Source: Candidatus Poribacteria bacterium
Lineage (GTDB): Bacteria; Poribacteria; WGA-4E; WGA-3G
DNA: 64,000 nucleotides
NCBI GenBank assembly: GCA_958295945.1
Contig: OY282386.1
Location: 2,061,371 to 2,125,370 of the forward strand
Direction: 5' to 3'
Below, piece by piece: positions 55,112 through 63,977 of this stretch. The stretch's first letter is position 1. Each line of letters opens with the position of its first letter. The translations under genes were made by a program, and so were the position numbers. The notes beneath the pieces are model-generated. The model had not been told where the DNA came from. It did not search any database and saw only the letters and a program-made list of their open reading frames with translations.

Positions 55112-56686
55112 CTATCTTCTTCGTTTTGACCGTTCCGTTGTTCGACTCCGCGTAGTCTTTTTATCATCGTCGTCATCATCGGAACTTGAACTTGAACTTG
55201 TAGATGTTGTTGACCGAGTCCGAGAACTTGATGACGATGAACGACTAACTTTTTGTGGTGGCGTTCGCGACTGCGTAGATCTTGTAAGTGTATTATTACG
55301 CTGTTTGGACCGATCAATGTTGCTACTGCCCACACGTGAACTTGACGAAGTACTTGAACGGGTCGAAGACGAATATGTCGATCTCTTCTGAAGTTGAGAA
55401 GATCTATTCGTAACGGATGAAGTCCGACTTCTACTTGTACTCAAGTTAGAACGTGAATTGAGTATAAGTCTTCGTTGCCTGTCAGTCGTTTGTACTGAAG
55501 AAGGTGTCCGATTGCTGCTATATGTCCGGACAGCACCGGTTTGTCGAGATGTTGTCCGAGCGACAGTAGCGCGTTGTTTTTGAGAAATAATTGAAGAGCG
55601 ACTCACACGTTCTGTTGATGGAGGTGCTTCTCTACGGTGGTTTTCAATGACACCCCGTACTTCAGTTTGGATCTGCGTCCTTTGAGTCGTACGATGCGGT
55701 GTTGCTAAACGACTCTGTGTATAATTCTTCCGTACGGTTTCGTGTTTCGCACTCCACTTATTTAACTGAGTTCGTTTCTTGTATACTGGTGAAACCCTAC
55801 CGTATCCATACCCACCATAACCATAGTAAGGTGAGTGATAATATGAATATCGTGCTGGATAATAGGTGCGATACCGACCTAAATATCCGCCATAATATGT
55901 CCGGATTGTGAGAAAATTATGATCGTAGACAGGATAACTCCAACACATATAGGAATCGTAGCCAGATGAATAAAAGATCGGACCGTCATAAAAGTAAAGA
56001 TACGTATATCGGTTCCATGGACGCCAACGATATGTTGGTGTATAGTGTTGAATTACACGAACTTTAGGTGCTCTGCGATAGGTTGAAACTTCAATATATT
56101 CAACATCAAGTTGTTCGCCACCCTCAGCAACGACATGAAGTTCCATATACCCATTGTCAACATGTCCTGCAACAGGTATCTTGATAGTTTCTGATCGGTT
56201 TTTAGCGCGAAGTACAAATGTATCGCCATATCGTGTTTCAGAAGCACTTTGGTCGTTGTAGCCCCGACGCGTAGCCTCACGTTTAAGATTGCGAATCCAA
56301 ACTCTACCTGCAATCGGTTCATAATGCTCGTTAATCTCAAACTCGTTGGGTTCACCTTTATATCGTACTAAGATTTCAATTGATTGTGCGTTACGCGGAA
56401 TTTCAAACAGGTATACACCGCTTGCGATAGCGAATTCAAATTTTTCTGCATCTTGATGCGAACTTGCCCAAGCAGTGAGTCGCATACCATCTTCAAAAAG
56501 TGGACTCGCAGTAATTGTGGCGTTGCCACGTTCTATCCATTCATCAACATCACTTGCGACCCGATGTTCGCGACTCAACCGGTCCGCATAATAACCGTAA
56601 TCGGCGTAACTCACTGCTGCCAATGTCCCGATTAGCATGCAGCCGAGGAGTCCTGCGATTGTGATAGTGAAAATTCTTTTCAGCAT
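55112..56686 (-). CDS. Secreted protein with Tyr-rich and Ser/Arg-rich low-complexity tail
   Basis: A 524-residue secreted protein. A signal peptide (about 1-29, ending SYADYGY) follows an AGGAGG site. Residues about 30-210 form a beta-rich ordered domain ('GVYLFEIPRNAQSIEILVRY' and 'GYMELHVVAEGGEQLDVEYI'). A Tyr-rich segment (about 225-320, 'GYGGYGYG'-like) then gives way to a Ser/Thr/Arg-rich tail (about 330-524). The tail has runs such as 'SSSSRTRSTTSTSSSSSSDD' and an acidic DDDDDD cluster, ending RSKRRR. No family is recognised. The tail may bind polyanions or be a matrix or scaffold region. It stands alone, with its own terminator. Confidence 0.75.
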   Translation of the reverse strand: MLKRIFTITIAGLLGCMLIGTLAAVSYADYGYYADRLSREHRVASDVDEWIERGNATITASPLFEDGMRLTAWASSHQDAEKFEFAIASGVYLFEIPRNAQSIEILVRYKGEPNEFEINEHYEPIAGRVWIRNLKREATRRGYNDQSASETRYGDTFVLRAKNRSETIKIPVAGHVDNGYMELHVVAEGGEQLDVEYIEVSTYRRAPKVRVIQHYTPTYRWRPWNRYTYLYFYDGPIFYSSGYDSYMCWSYPVYDHNFLTIRTYYGGYLGRYRTYYPARYSYYHSPYYGYGGYGYGRVSPVYKKRTQLNKWSAKHETVRKNYTQSRLATPHRTTQRTQIQTEVRGVIENHRREAPPSTERVSRSSIISQKQRATVARTTSRQTGAVRTYSSNRTPSSVQTTDRQRRLILNSRSNLSTSRSRTSSVTNRSSQLQKRSTYSSSTRSSTSSSSRVGSSNIDRSKQRNNTLTRSTQSRTPPQKVSRSSSSSSRTRSTTSTSSSSSSDDDDDDKKTTRSRTTERSKRRR

Positions 56687-56954
56687 GAGATTCCTCCAAA
56701 TAATGACCTTAACCAGCAGAAATTGTGGTTAATTTGTAAGATATGATTATTACTTTATGTTCTTTCCTTCTCTTCGTTGCTCAGTTGATTATGTAAAGAC
56801 AAAATTCTCTTTTTCAATCTTCTAGTTTCAATTATAGTTAAGTCTGTCGTAAAATACCTTATATGAAAACAGTATACAATTTCATACCATAATTGTCAAG
56901 AATAAAATGTATCGGTATCGGGAAGCAGATGTTCCACAAACTTGACATATTCAA

Positions 56955-57695
56955 TTATGACTTTGGTGTTAGTTTTAAACCCCGTTTTTGTGCATGATCG
57001 CGTGCAAGGGGTGTAATGATAGCCGATTTTGTGTAAACCAACTCTTGGACATCGGATGCCAGATTCGCGATGACAGATGCACTAATGATAGGTCGTGATA
57101 TATTCACACGATTTGGTATGCCTATATCACAAACTGTTTCGGCAATCTGGTTAACCGTTACCCATTGAACGCCAAATTCCCTTAACGCGTTTACATGTGT
57201 CGGTTCAATTATATCCAAAGTACGTGATTCTTTATCTACATATCTCTTTTTCGGTAGACTCTCCGCTGCTGCTATGACCTGTTTCCCACAACAGAGTGCA
57301 TGGAAAACCAAATAGGTACAAGGTGTATCAACCAACTTTAATGCCAACTTCCCCACCATCGGATAGGAAAGCGCGGGCAAAACAAACTGAGAATAACTTT
57401 CAACAAGAGAGGGTATATCGGTTAAATCGTTTTCTTGTAATATGTCCTTTTCGTCAAACGAAGACTTTATCTGATCAATATTTAATACTTTAGTTGCAAG
57501 ATCGGATAAAATAATTCGAATTTTCCATCCTTCTTGCGAACATTTTTGAAACTGTAGCAGTACTTCATCCAATGGAAGTTGTGTTGCTCCAAGTATCACA
57601 AGCAGTTGCTTGTCAGATTGTTGCGGGTTTCCCACATGCTCTTTAAGCGCATCTTCAACAATTTTTTCGATTTGTGCAATCTGTTCTGGTGTCAT
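56955..57695 (-). CDS. Flavoprotein-like enzyme of the microcompartment operon
   Basis: A 246-residue protein. The N-terminus 'MTPEQIAQIEKIVEDALKEH' is an amphipathic helix, followed by a polar linker ('GNPQQSDKQ') and a globular domain. This layout resembles microcompartment encapsulation peptides. The core shows 'LLVILGATQLPLDEVLLQFQ' and 'GWKIRIILSDLATKVLNID', like the flavoprotein/PPC-decarboxylase-type Rossmann fold. The segment 'LPALSYPMVGKLALKLVDTP' continues that pattern. The exact reaction is unknown; flavin-binding proteins of this type occur in several microcompartment loci. It begins 2 bp after pduL, in the same operon as the shell gene. Confidence 0.7.
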   Translation of the reverse strand: MTPEQIAQIEKIVEDALKEHVGNPQQSDKQLLVILGATQLPLDEVLLQFQKCSQEGWKIRIILSDLATKVLNIDQIKSSFDEKDILQENDLTDIPSLVESYSQFVLPALSYPMVGKLALKLVDTPCTYLVFHALCCGKQVIAAAESLPKKRYVDKESRTLDIIEPTHVNALREFGVQWVTVNQIAETVCDIGIPNRVNISRPIISASVIANLASDVQELVYTKSAIITPLARDHAQKRGLKLTPKS

Positions 57696-57697
57696 AT

Positions 57698-58405
57698 TTA
57701 GTCGCGTAGCAGTTCAACGGCTTCGCCACCTTTTAAACCAGCCGCGTTGGAATCATCTGTATCCAGGTGCATTTGAAGTACATAAGATTCGTGTATTTTC
57801 GGACGAATGTTCTCAAAGGTTAATGCACGTTCACCAGGGATACGTATTTTTAATTCGTCAGTTTCTTTGATACCGAATGCTACCGCCTGTTCAGGTTTCA
57901 TGTGAATGTGTCTTGCAGCACAGATCGCGCCTTCTTCTAAATAGACACTGCCAACAGGACCCACGAGGGTGATCGGATCAGCACCTGCAAGGTCACCTGA
58001 ATCACGAATAGGAGGATTCAGACCGAGGCGAATTGCCTCCGTCTGTGCAACCTCTACCTGCGAATAATCTCGTACAGGACCGAGAATACGAACATGTTCA
58101 ATTGCACGCATCCGTTTCCCCACAACTGTGACTGTTTCATTCGCGGCAAACGCTTCGGGTTGATATAGCGGTGCGTATACGGTGAGTTGATGTCCAGCAC
58201 CGTATAGAATTTCAAGGTCTTCTTGTGTCACGTGTGCATGTCTGGCAGAAACACCGACGGGGATTTTCTGCTGTGCTAATGCAACATCACAAGCACGGTT
58301 ACCCGCATCACAGGTACGCAAAGCACACCCGCTGCAGGATTGATTGTCGGATAACTGACTCACCACGCGACGGGTAATTAATTTAACTAATTTTTGGTCA
58401 TGCAT
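57698..58405 (-). CDS. pduL: Phosphate acyltransferase PduL with Cys-rich N-terminal insertion
   Basis: A 235-residue PduL. The zinc-site His pairs are in 'PVGVSARHAHVTQEDLEIL' (about 50-68) and 'GAICAARHIHMKPEQAVAFG' (about 160-179), with a C-terminal 'MHLDTDDSNAAGLKGGEAVE' (about 209-228). It transfers the acyl group between acyl-CoA and phosphate in microcompartments. The N-terminal 'QKLVKLITRRVVSQL' helix is a likely encapsulation peptide. Between it and the core lies a Cys-rich stretch 'CSGCALRTCDAGNRACD' with four Cys, which is unusual and could bind an iron-sulfur cluster or zinc. The gene follows the shell gene by 45 bp and leads into the flavoprotein gene. Confidence 0.92.
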   Translation of the reverse strand: MHDQKLVKLITRRVVSQLSDNQSCSGCALRTCDAGNRACDVALAQQKIPVGVSARHAHVTQEDLEILYGAGHQLTVYAPLYQPEAFAANETVTVVGKRMRAIEHVRILGPVRDYSQVEVAQTEAIRLGLNPPIRDSGDLAGADPITLVGPVGSVYLEEGAICAARHIHMKPEQAVAFGIKETDELKIRIPGERALTFENIRPKIHESYVLQMHLDTDDSNAAGLKGGEAVELLRD

Positions 58406-58450
58406 TTCTATTGAGTTTTCTTTTTAATTCAATGTTCTCAGAAATTATGA

Positions 58451-58723
58451 TTAATTTGACAGGATAGTTTCAACTTCAGCATGTGGTCGTGGGATTACAT
58501 GCACAGAAACAACTTCACCCACGCGTGCAGCAGCTTCCGCACCAACATCTGTTGCCGCTTTCACAGCACCGACATCACCACGGATCATCACTGTAACGTA
58601 TCCACCACCGACTTGTTCGTAACCGACGAGTCGCACATTTGCAGCTTTAACCATTGCATCTGCCGCCTCAATACTGCCAACCAATCCTCTCGTTTCAAGT
58701 AAGCCCAATGCTTCTCCAGTCAT
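58451..58723 (-). CDS. Bacterial microcompartment hexameric shell protein (BMC-H)
   Basis: A 90-residue single-domain BMC protein: '[20 protein letters not shown]' (about 3-22), '[20 protein letters not shown]', '[20 protein letters not shown]' and '[18 protein letters not shown]'. The pattern matches PduA/EutM/CcmK-type hexamers that tile shell facets. An AGGA site lies 6 nt before the ATG. It is the first gene of a compact set with pduL and the flavoprotein-like gene. No pentameric vertex protein or aldehyde dehydrogenase is seen in the window, so the rest of the compartment must be encoded elsewhere. Confidence 0.95.
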   Translation of the reverse strand: MTGEALGLLETRGLVGSIEAADAMVKAANVRLVGYEQVGGGYVTVMIRGDVGAVKAATDVGAEAAARVGEVVSVHVIPRPHAEVETILSN

Positions 58724-58931
58724 ATTGATTCCTATGTCCTCCTATTGTTAGACTGAATGTCAAAATACGCAAGACTTTCGCTCCAACGTTAGCCGGGGAA
58801 TGCTTTATAGCATTCATACCGTTTATTTGGCACTTTGTAAGCGCGCTGTAAACCCACAACTCTAATAAAAAACATGTCATTTATGTCATTGTTATTGATT
58901 ATTTGTGGAAATTGCGTAAGTCCTGATATCT
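58724..58931. repeat. Intergenic region with a partial GCGCGCTTTGTAAGCGCGC-type repeat
   Basis: GGCACTTTGTAAGCGCGCTG (58830-58849) is a partial unit of the palindromic family. The rest is AT-rich with no other feature seen. Confidence 0.5.
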
Positions 58932-59834
58932 TTAAAGTATATCAGATAAGTTTATTTCATTCAAGTAATATTCTGCGAATAGTTGATAAATCCTTTGAAC
59001 ATCACTATCCGCTTTGCTAATGTCGTTTTCTTTCTTAAATACCTTTGCACGCCAGAGTAAGATTGGTATGAGTGCAAATTTGTCATTATTCCAATTCTTA
59101 ATCGCATCTGTTAATAGCGAAGCAGCTTGTGAATAATCGGATTCTTGGAAATTTGGCTGCTCCAAATACCCATAAACATCTCCCCGACTGAGATAAGCAA
59201 TAGCATATTTCGGTTGCATTTCTATGGATCTATTGAAGTCATCTAAAGCAAGCTCAAGTGTTTCTTTCTTCTTGTTTGAATGTAGATGTTTTTCGAAGTA
59301 TGCTCTACCACGGTTGTAGTAGGCAATCGCAGTCGGACGGTGCTCCACAACTTCTGAATAATCACTGATCGCATCATCAAAATTACCTGTTTTCAAATAA
59401 CATCTACCCCGTTTTGATAAGACACCCGCATTCTTACTTCTTTTGATTGATGCAGTATAATCTGAGATCGCATTAGTGACATCATTTACGCTGCGATAAA
59501 CATCACCACGACTTGCATAGGCATCTACAACATATTGCTTCAGCATTATCGTTTGCGTAAAATCAGCAATCGCTTCTTTATATTGTGCCAAGTGGTAGTA
59601 AGCCAAACCACGATTAATATATGCTTCTGCAAATTTTGGTTCAATCTCTATTGCCTGTGTCAAGACAGATATGGATTGGTAGATTTTTCCTCTCTTCAGT
59701 AATTGACTGCCGTTCGTGAGGTGTTTTGCTGCGTTTTCGTCAACTCCTCTCAGTTTATCCCATGTAACGAAGCGTGAAGCAAGAATTACGGTTAAAATCA
59801 GGATAGGAGTCATTATGTAAAACAACACACGCAT
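58932..59834 (-). CDS. Membrane-anchored TPR protein
   Basis: A 300-residue protein with one N-terminal helix (about 4-20, LFYIMTPILILTVILASRF) and about six TPR units from about 45 to 260, such as 'AIEIEPKFAEAYINRGLAYY' and 'TQTIMLKQYVVDAYASRGDV'. TPR arrays bind other proteins, and the N-terminal anchor places it at the inner membrane, probably facing the periplasm. No enzymatic domain. Located upstream of a phosphoesterase and a metallopeptidase on the same strand, but with no evidence of a shared role. Its repeats differ from those of the TPR protein at 16767. Confidence 0.8.
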   Translation of the reverse strand: MRVLFYIMTPILILTVILASRFVTWDKLRGVDENAAKHLTNGSQLLKRGKIYQSISVLTQAIEIEPKFAEAYINRGLAYYHLAQYKEAIADFTQTIMLKQYVVDAYASRGDVYRSVNDVTNAISDYTASIKRSKNAGVLSKRGRCYLKTGNFDDAISDYSEVVEHRPTAIAYYNRGRAYFEKHLHSNKKKETLELALDDFNRSIEMQPKYAIAYLSRGDVYGYLEQPNFQESDYSQAASLLTDAIKNWNNDKFALIPILLWRAKVFKKENDISKADSDVQRIYQLFAEYYLNEINLSDIL

Positions 59835-59851
59835 ATAACGACACTCTCAGG

Positions 59852-60829
59852 CTATTCTGGATAGAGACGGTGAATGTTAACAGCCAATTGGAGTTCATCA
59901 ACTGAGGAATATGTTTTGGCTAAATCTATTTCAATATAGGTTTGTTGACCGCGAAGTCCGCCATAACCTGTGGTGAAGATGAGTTGCTTACCACCGAGTC
60001 GTACCACCCCATCCTTGATGTTTTTTGATGGAAAATAACCGATAGGGGTGTGTCCAACAATGAGGAATTTTCCATTGAGTGCATCCAAAAAACCAGCGGT
60101 GTGTTTCACTGAATACCTACCCCCAAGAACTGCATCGGGTCTGTCCCATAACATCTCATCAAGTGTGGTAGAACTTGGAGAAATGATGTCTGCTAAACTC
60201 ATAATGGAACGTGCCGGTCCCGCGTGGACAGCAACCAATCCATTTTTGCCTACAATCACTGTCGGAAGATTGATAAGGAAATCGTAATGTTCATCTGTCA
60301 TTCGTTCAATGAAATTGAATTGTCTATAGAAACTACCGTTGATACCATTGTATAATACCTTAATAAAAGACTCACGATTTTGATCGGTCATTCCGTTTCT
60401 TTTCATCAATGCATAAGCATCTGCTGCAGCCAATTCGTGGTTTCCTCTCATATAGATGAATCTTTTCCCTTTATCTCCCAGTTGTTTCTGCAATTCCATT
60501 ACGCGGTCAACTATCTGAATGTCTCCGTAAGGTGGTTCAGGTGTTTCATCAGGTTTGTAGTCAATGGAGTCACCGAGCATTATCGCGTAGACATCCTCGC
60601 CTTCTTCTATCCGTTCAACAACTCGCGTCTGTTTCAGCCACTGATTAAAATCGTTCCAGTGTGCATGCAAATCAGATACAATGTAGACCGTGCCTTGGTC
60701 TGGCAACACGATGACATGTCCATCGCGCGTTAGTTGATTTGGATACTGTGAAACCTGTTTAGGTTGTGCAGTTGCTACCATAGAAGAACAAAATAGCAAA
60801 AGCATAATCGGTAAAATGTATATGTTCAT
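59852..60829 (-). CDS. Secreted PPP-family metallophosphoesterase
   Basis: Starts at ATG 60829 (MNIYILPIMLLLFCSSMVATAQ), a signal peptide, just after the previous gene's stop at 60834 and after a GAGAG site. The 325-residue product has the metal motifs 'TVYIVSDLHAHWNDFNQWL' (DxH), 'AIMLGDSIDYKPDE' (GD), 'YMRGNHELAAADAY' (GNHE), 'VAVHAGPAR' and 'LIVGHTPIGYF' (GH). Such enzymes hydrolyse phosphomono- or diesters with two metal ions. The PPP-type order with a signal peptide suggests a periplasmic phosphatase. It follows the metallopeptidase with an almost overlapping boundary, so the two are cotranscribed. Confidence 0.85.
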   Translation of the reverse strand: MNIYILPIMLLLFCSSMVATAQPKQVSQYPNQLTRDGHVIVLPDQGTVYIVSDLHAHWNDFNQWLKQTRVVERIEEGEDVYAIMLGDSIDYKPDETPEPPYGDIQIVDRVMELQKQLGDKGKRFIYMRGNHELAAADAYALMKRNGMTDQNRESFIKVLYNGINGSFYRQFNFIERMTDEHYDFLINLPTVIVGKNGLVAVHAGPARSIMSLADIISPSSTTLDEMLWDRPDAVLGGRYSVKHTAGFLDALNGKFLIVGHTPIGYFPSKNIKDGVVRLGGKQLIFTTGYGGLRGQQTYIEIDLAKTYSSVDELQLAVNIHRLYPE

Positions 60830-60833
60830 AAGT

Positions 60834-61751
60834 CTACTCTCTGAAAAATGCATCTACTACCTCTTCCTGTTGTGCAAGTTTATTAAGTCGCTTTCGTCTG
60901 CGATTCCAAGTGATGAGATAACTGAACAAAAACAGCACAGCAAGACAACCCCAAAAAACATAGGAACTGGAAAGGAGTGATGCCCAATGGTAACGCTTTG
61001 GAAGTGATTCACGCCAAAGCATATCAAAAGTTATAAGGTCATATCCTAATACTGCTTTAAATGCATCGTTGAGGTTCGAACCGGTATGGAGTCTGTCAAT
61101 AATTGACCATAACGGTGCGTTTCCATTTACTTCAACAAACCATCGGAGCGCATCTTGACTTTGGGCATAAGCCAAATCCGCGCCAGTTGATGAATCCGGG
61201 AATTTCTCAGTTAATTCATGAAGTGGCATTACGGATTTTGTAAAGACACTTCTTAACAAAGTTCCGTGTCTACCTGGTACCCATTCCTTTGAAAAGTGGA
61301 TAGCAATGCCTTCAACAAACCATAACGGAATACCTTTGACTGCTTTCCGTGTATACTGTCCAAAGAGGACATGTGCAATCTCATGACGAAGCACTTGCGC
61401 CAACTGAAGTTTCGCAACCGCAATTTGCTTCGGATTTTGGAGTATGATGCGCCGACTCAGTGGAAACGCACACCCTACCGCCCAATCCTGAATCGGTGCG
61501 TGAACTGAGGCTTGAAATGCTTTTTGCGTATCACAAACATAGACCTTTATTGTTTCATCTGAAATGTGACGTGTAATCCTCGGCATCTCTGCATAAAATG
61601 TTTCAGCAATCTGTAATAACGAATCTGGATCAATTGTATTCTTTCTATAATATACACGAAAATGGTCACTATCTGATGATTTCCAAGAGGCAGACACGGA
61701 TAAAGCAGGTAGCACCAATAATAGAAAAACAACCTTTATAACTTGATTCAT
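60834..61751 (-). CDS. Membrane-anchored zinc metallopeptidase (gluzincin type, peptidase MA-like)
   Basis: A 305-residue protein with a signal peptide (about 1-22, ending SVSASW). It has the zinc motif 'VLRHEIAHVLFGQYTR' (HEIAH about 136-140) with a downstream Glu in 'PLWFVEGIAIHFSKEW' (about 158-173). A C-terminal transmembrane helix 'SYVFWGCLAVLFLFSYLITW' (about 263-282) is followed by a basic tail. The HExxH...E order is that of peptidase-MA-like gluzincins. It is expected to cleave periplasmic or envelope proteins. The neighbouring serpin (7 bp upstream) and phosphoesterase share the transcript direction. Confidence 0.85.
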   Translation of the reverse strand: MNQVIKVVFLLLVLPALSVSASWKSSDSDHFRVYYRKNTIDPDSLLQIAETFYAEMPRITRHISDETIKVYVCDTQKAFQASVHAPIQDWAVGCAFPLSRRIILQNPKQIAVAKLQLAQVLRHEIAHVLFGQYTRKAVKGIPLWFVEGIAIHFSKEWVPGRHGTLLRSVFTKSVMPLHELTEKFPDSSTGADLAYAQSQDALRWFVEVNGNAPLWSIIDRLHTGSNLNDAFKAVLGYDLITFDMLWRESLPKRYHWASLLSSSYVFWGCLAVLFLFSYLITWNRRRKRLNKLAQQEEVVDAFFRE

Positions 61752-61758
61752 GGTACGC

Positions 61759-62997
61759 CTATGGTTCTACGACTGTTCCCATAAACAAAACTGACCCAGT
61801 TTCATTATCACGGATAGCCAAGAAAAATGGACGGTCTGCGATAAATTGTGGTGGAAGGGATGTAACTGCAATGCCAATATTCGTTACGGCTGCTGCTTCT
61901 GTTCCTTCTTCGTTAACTTCCACGACTGCTTTATGATCAACTCTTGAGATATATAAATCACTATCAGACGACATTCGGCTAAAATCTGCCTGATTTTTCT
62001 CAAATGCTACCGCCATTCCGAGTGCTTTTAACACATCACTGAGATCAGCACGATATTCCAATTTGAATTTTGGTATTTGAACCCATATCTTCTGTTCGCG
62101 AAGTTCTGGAATCCAATTTTCCCAACTTTCTGTATTCAAACTATCCAAGAATGTGTCAAGATCGGAATCAGCGGATGGTAGGAAGATATACATACCGATC
62201 TTACCATCACCATAAGGAAGACTTACCGCTTGGAAATCATTACTGTAATAAAATGGATACTTTCCCTCTCTAACCATCATTGGAACCTGTTTTGTAGTGC
62301 CATCCGATAGGTGGAAGTCGCTATCCCGTGTTTTTGTAGGATCAAATTCTGTTTGCCACGATCCTTTAAAATAGATCGCATTGATCAAAAATAAAACTTC
62401 ATCCGAGGATATTTCCTTAAGAATTTCAGTTATCTTTCCGCTCGTATTGTCATTCACCCATTGATTTATCGTATCAACAGAATTTGGGTCAGCGAAATCA
62501 AGTGATGAGATTTCTGCGTCAAAGTATTGTGAATTGCGGTTAAGAAAATCTGGATTGAATGAAAAATCTTGATCAGACCAGAGAGAGTTTGCTATTGTAA
62601 GCGTCACCTTCGGATCAGTCATTTGAAGTGTTTGCTGTAAGAGTGCGTAATTCGGGTTAATCGCTTCTGTTTCTATGTCTTGGAGTTGTAGTGTGTCAAC
62701 CATTGCCGTTTCTGTTTCTCCCGCTGCTCCGTTTAAAGTCATTGCCAAAGCAACAGAAACACTAAATGGTGAGATGAATATATTTTTATCTTCCTCAGAT
62801 TTCCGGATTTCGTGAAATAAGTTAATCCCAAAATCTGTGTTCGCTTCAACAACATTCGGATCAATAGTCTCTATCAGAACTTCCATTTTGTCAATTTCTT
62901 CAACGTATTCACAACCCAAGCTGCTGAATAACACCATTATGCACAACAAATAGAAACTACAGATTTCACAAAATGTGTGATTTTCTGTTTTTTTCAT
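61759..62997 (-). CDS. Serpin-family lipoprotein
   Basis: A 412-residue serpin with a lipoprotein signal (MKKTENHTFCEICSFYLLCI, lipobox SLGC, Cys about 29). It has the full serpin core, with 'NIFISPFSVSVALAMTLNGA' (about 74-93), 'LFLINAIYFKGSWQTEFDPT' (about 205-224) and the C-terminal 'DRPFFLAIRDNETGSVLFMG' region. The reactive-centre hinge 'EVNEEGTEAAAVTNIGIAVT' has the small-residue pattern of inhibitory serpins. The P1 residue, counted from the hinge, falls near Thr or Val before SLPP, so it may inhibit elastase- or subtilisin-like enzymes. As a surface or periplasmic lipoprotein it could protect against external proteases. It is 7 bp before the metallopeptidase gene, so both are likely one unit. 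Confidence 0.9.
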   Translation of the reverse strand: MKKTENHTFCEICSFYLLCIMVLFSSLGCEYVEEIDKMEVLIETIDPNVVEANTDFGINLFHEIRKSEEDKNIFISPFSVSVALAMTLNGAAGETETAMVDTLQLQDIETEAINPNYALLQQTLQMTDPKVTLTIANSLWSDQDFSFNPDFLNRNSQYFDAEISSLDFADPNSVDTINQWVNDNTSGKITEILKEISSDEVLFLINAIYFKGSWQTEFDPTKTRDSDFHLSDGTTKQVPMMVREGKYPFYYSNDFQAVSLPYGDGKIGMYIFLPSADSDLDTFLDSLNTESWENWIPELREQKIWVQIPKFKLEYRADLSDVLKALGMAVAFEKNQADFSRMSSDSDLYISRVDHKAVVEVNEEGTEAAAVTNIGIAVTSLPPQFIADRPFFLAIRDNETGSVLFMGTVVEP

Positions 62998-63011
62998 ATT
63001 TTCCTTTCATA

Positions 63012-63977
63012 TTATTTATATAAATGAGCAACATATTCACCATACCCGTTATAAATCCGAGTTGGATATGATACATCCCTTGTAGGTATCAACCATTCAT
63101 TGGCTTGTGACCAACGTGGATGTGGCACATTCGGATTCACATTTGCCTCAAAACCGTATTCTCTTGGAAGTATAACGTTCCAGAAAGTTCTCGGTTTTTT
63201 GTCAGTGAATTCTATGCTTACAATGGATTTTATACTTTTGAACCCATATTTCCACGGGACAATCAACCGAATAGGTGCACCGTGTTGTGGAGGCAGAATG
63301 TGTCCGTAAATGCCAACAACCAACAGTGCCAAATCGTTCATAGCTTCCGCAAGAGTCAAACCTTCAACATAGGGCCACGGCAGACGACCATTGTTTTGTT
63401 GGAATGCTACATCAGGATCCAGAAAGGTGGTCATCCGCACATATTTTGCTTCATTTTTTGGTTGAACCTTCTCAAGAAGTGCCTTCATTGGAAAACCGAT
63501 CCACGGCACTACCATCGCCCACGTCTCAACACATCGAAAGCGATAGATACGTTCTTCAAGTGGCATCTGTTTGATTAAGTCATCTATGTCAATTTTCATC
63601 GGGTTTTCAACCAGTCCAGATATTTCAATCTCCCACGGACGCGTTTCAAACCTTTCTACCAATTTCCAGATGTTAGTTTTGCTACTTGAGAACTCATAGA
63701 AGTTATTGTAAGTCGCAGCGATCATTTCTTCAGTTTGTGGACGAGTGACGGTAAATGCTTCGTTTTTCTTATGTTCAAGTTGCTGTTCACGATAAGGTTT
63801 TAGTTGTTTCTCCATCTTGCTATCTTGCGCGCAAGCGGTTGAACTAAATAGTGATATTGCACCCGCACCTGCTATGCCAAGGTCTTTGATAAACTTCCTA
63901 CGATTTATATAGACCGATTCAGGAGTTACTTGATTTTCAGGAATCTCCCATCCTTTGGGTATTTTTATGTTTGCCAT
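63012..63977 (-). CDS. msrP: Protein-methionine-sulfoxide reductase catalytic subunit MsrP (YedY), molybdopterin enzyme
   Basis: A 321-residue exported molybdoenzyme. The twin-Arg signal is 'NRRKFIKDLGIAGAGAISLF' (about 25-44), with a non-classical second residue of the motif (RRKFIK). The Mo-coordinating Cys lies in 'YRFRCVETWAMVVPWIGFPM' (about 148-167). 'LPPQHGAPIRLIVPWKYGFK' (about 233-252) and 'SIVSIEFTDKKPRTFWNVIL' complete the SUOX-like fold. MsrP repairs oxidised methionine in periplasmic proteins using electrons from a membrane heme partner (MsrQ), which would lie outside the window or be absent. Length is typical (about 330). It is the first gene before the serpin. Confidence 0.9.
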   Translation of the reverse strand: MANIKIPKGWEIPENQVTPESVYINRRKFIKDLGIAGAGAISLFSSTACAQDSKMEKQLKPYREQQLEHKKNEAFTVTRPQTEEMIAATYNNFYEFSSSKTNIWKLVERFETRPWEIEISGLVENPMKIDIDDLIKQMPLEERIYRFRCVETWAMVVPWIGFPMKALLEKVQPKNEAKYVRMTTFLDPDVAFQQNNGRLPWPYVEGLTLAEAMNDLALLVVGIYGHILPPQHGAPIRLIVPWKYGFKSIKSIVSIEFTDKKPRTFWNVILPREYGFEANVNPNVPHPRWSQANEWLIPTRDVSYPTRIYNGYGEYVAHLYK

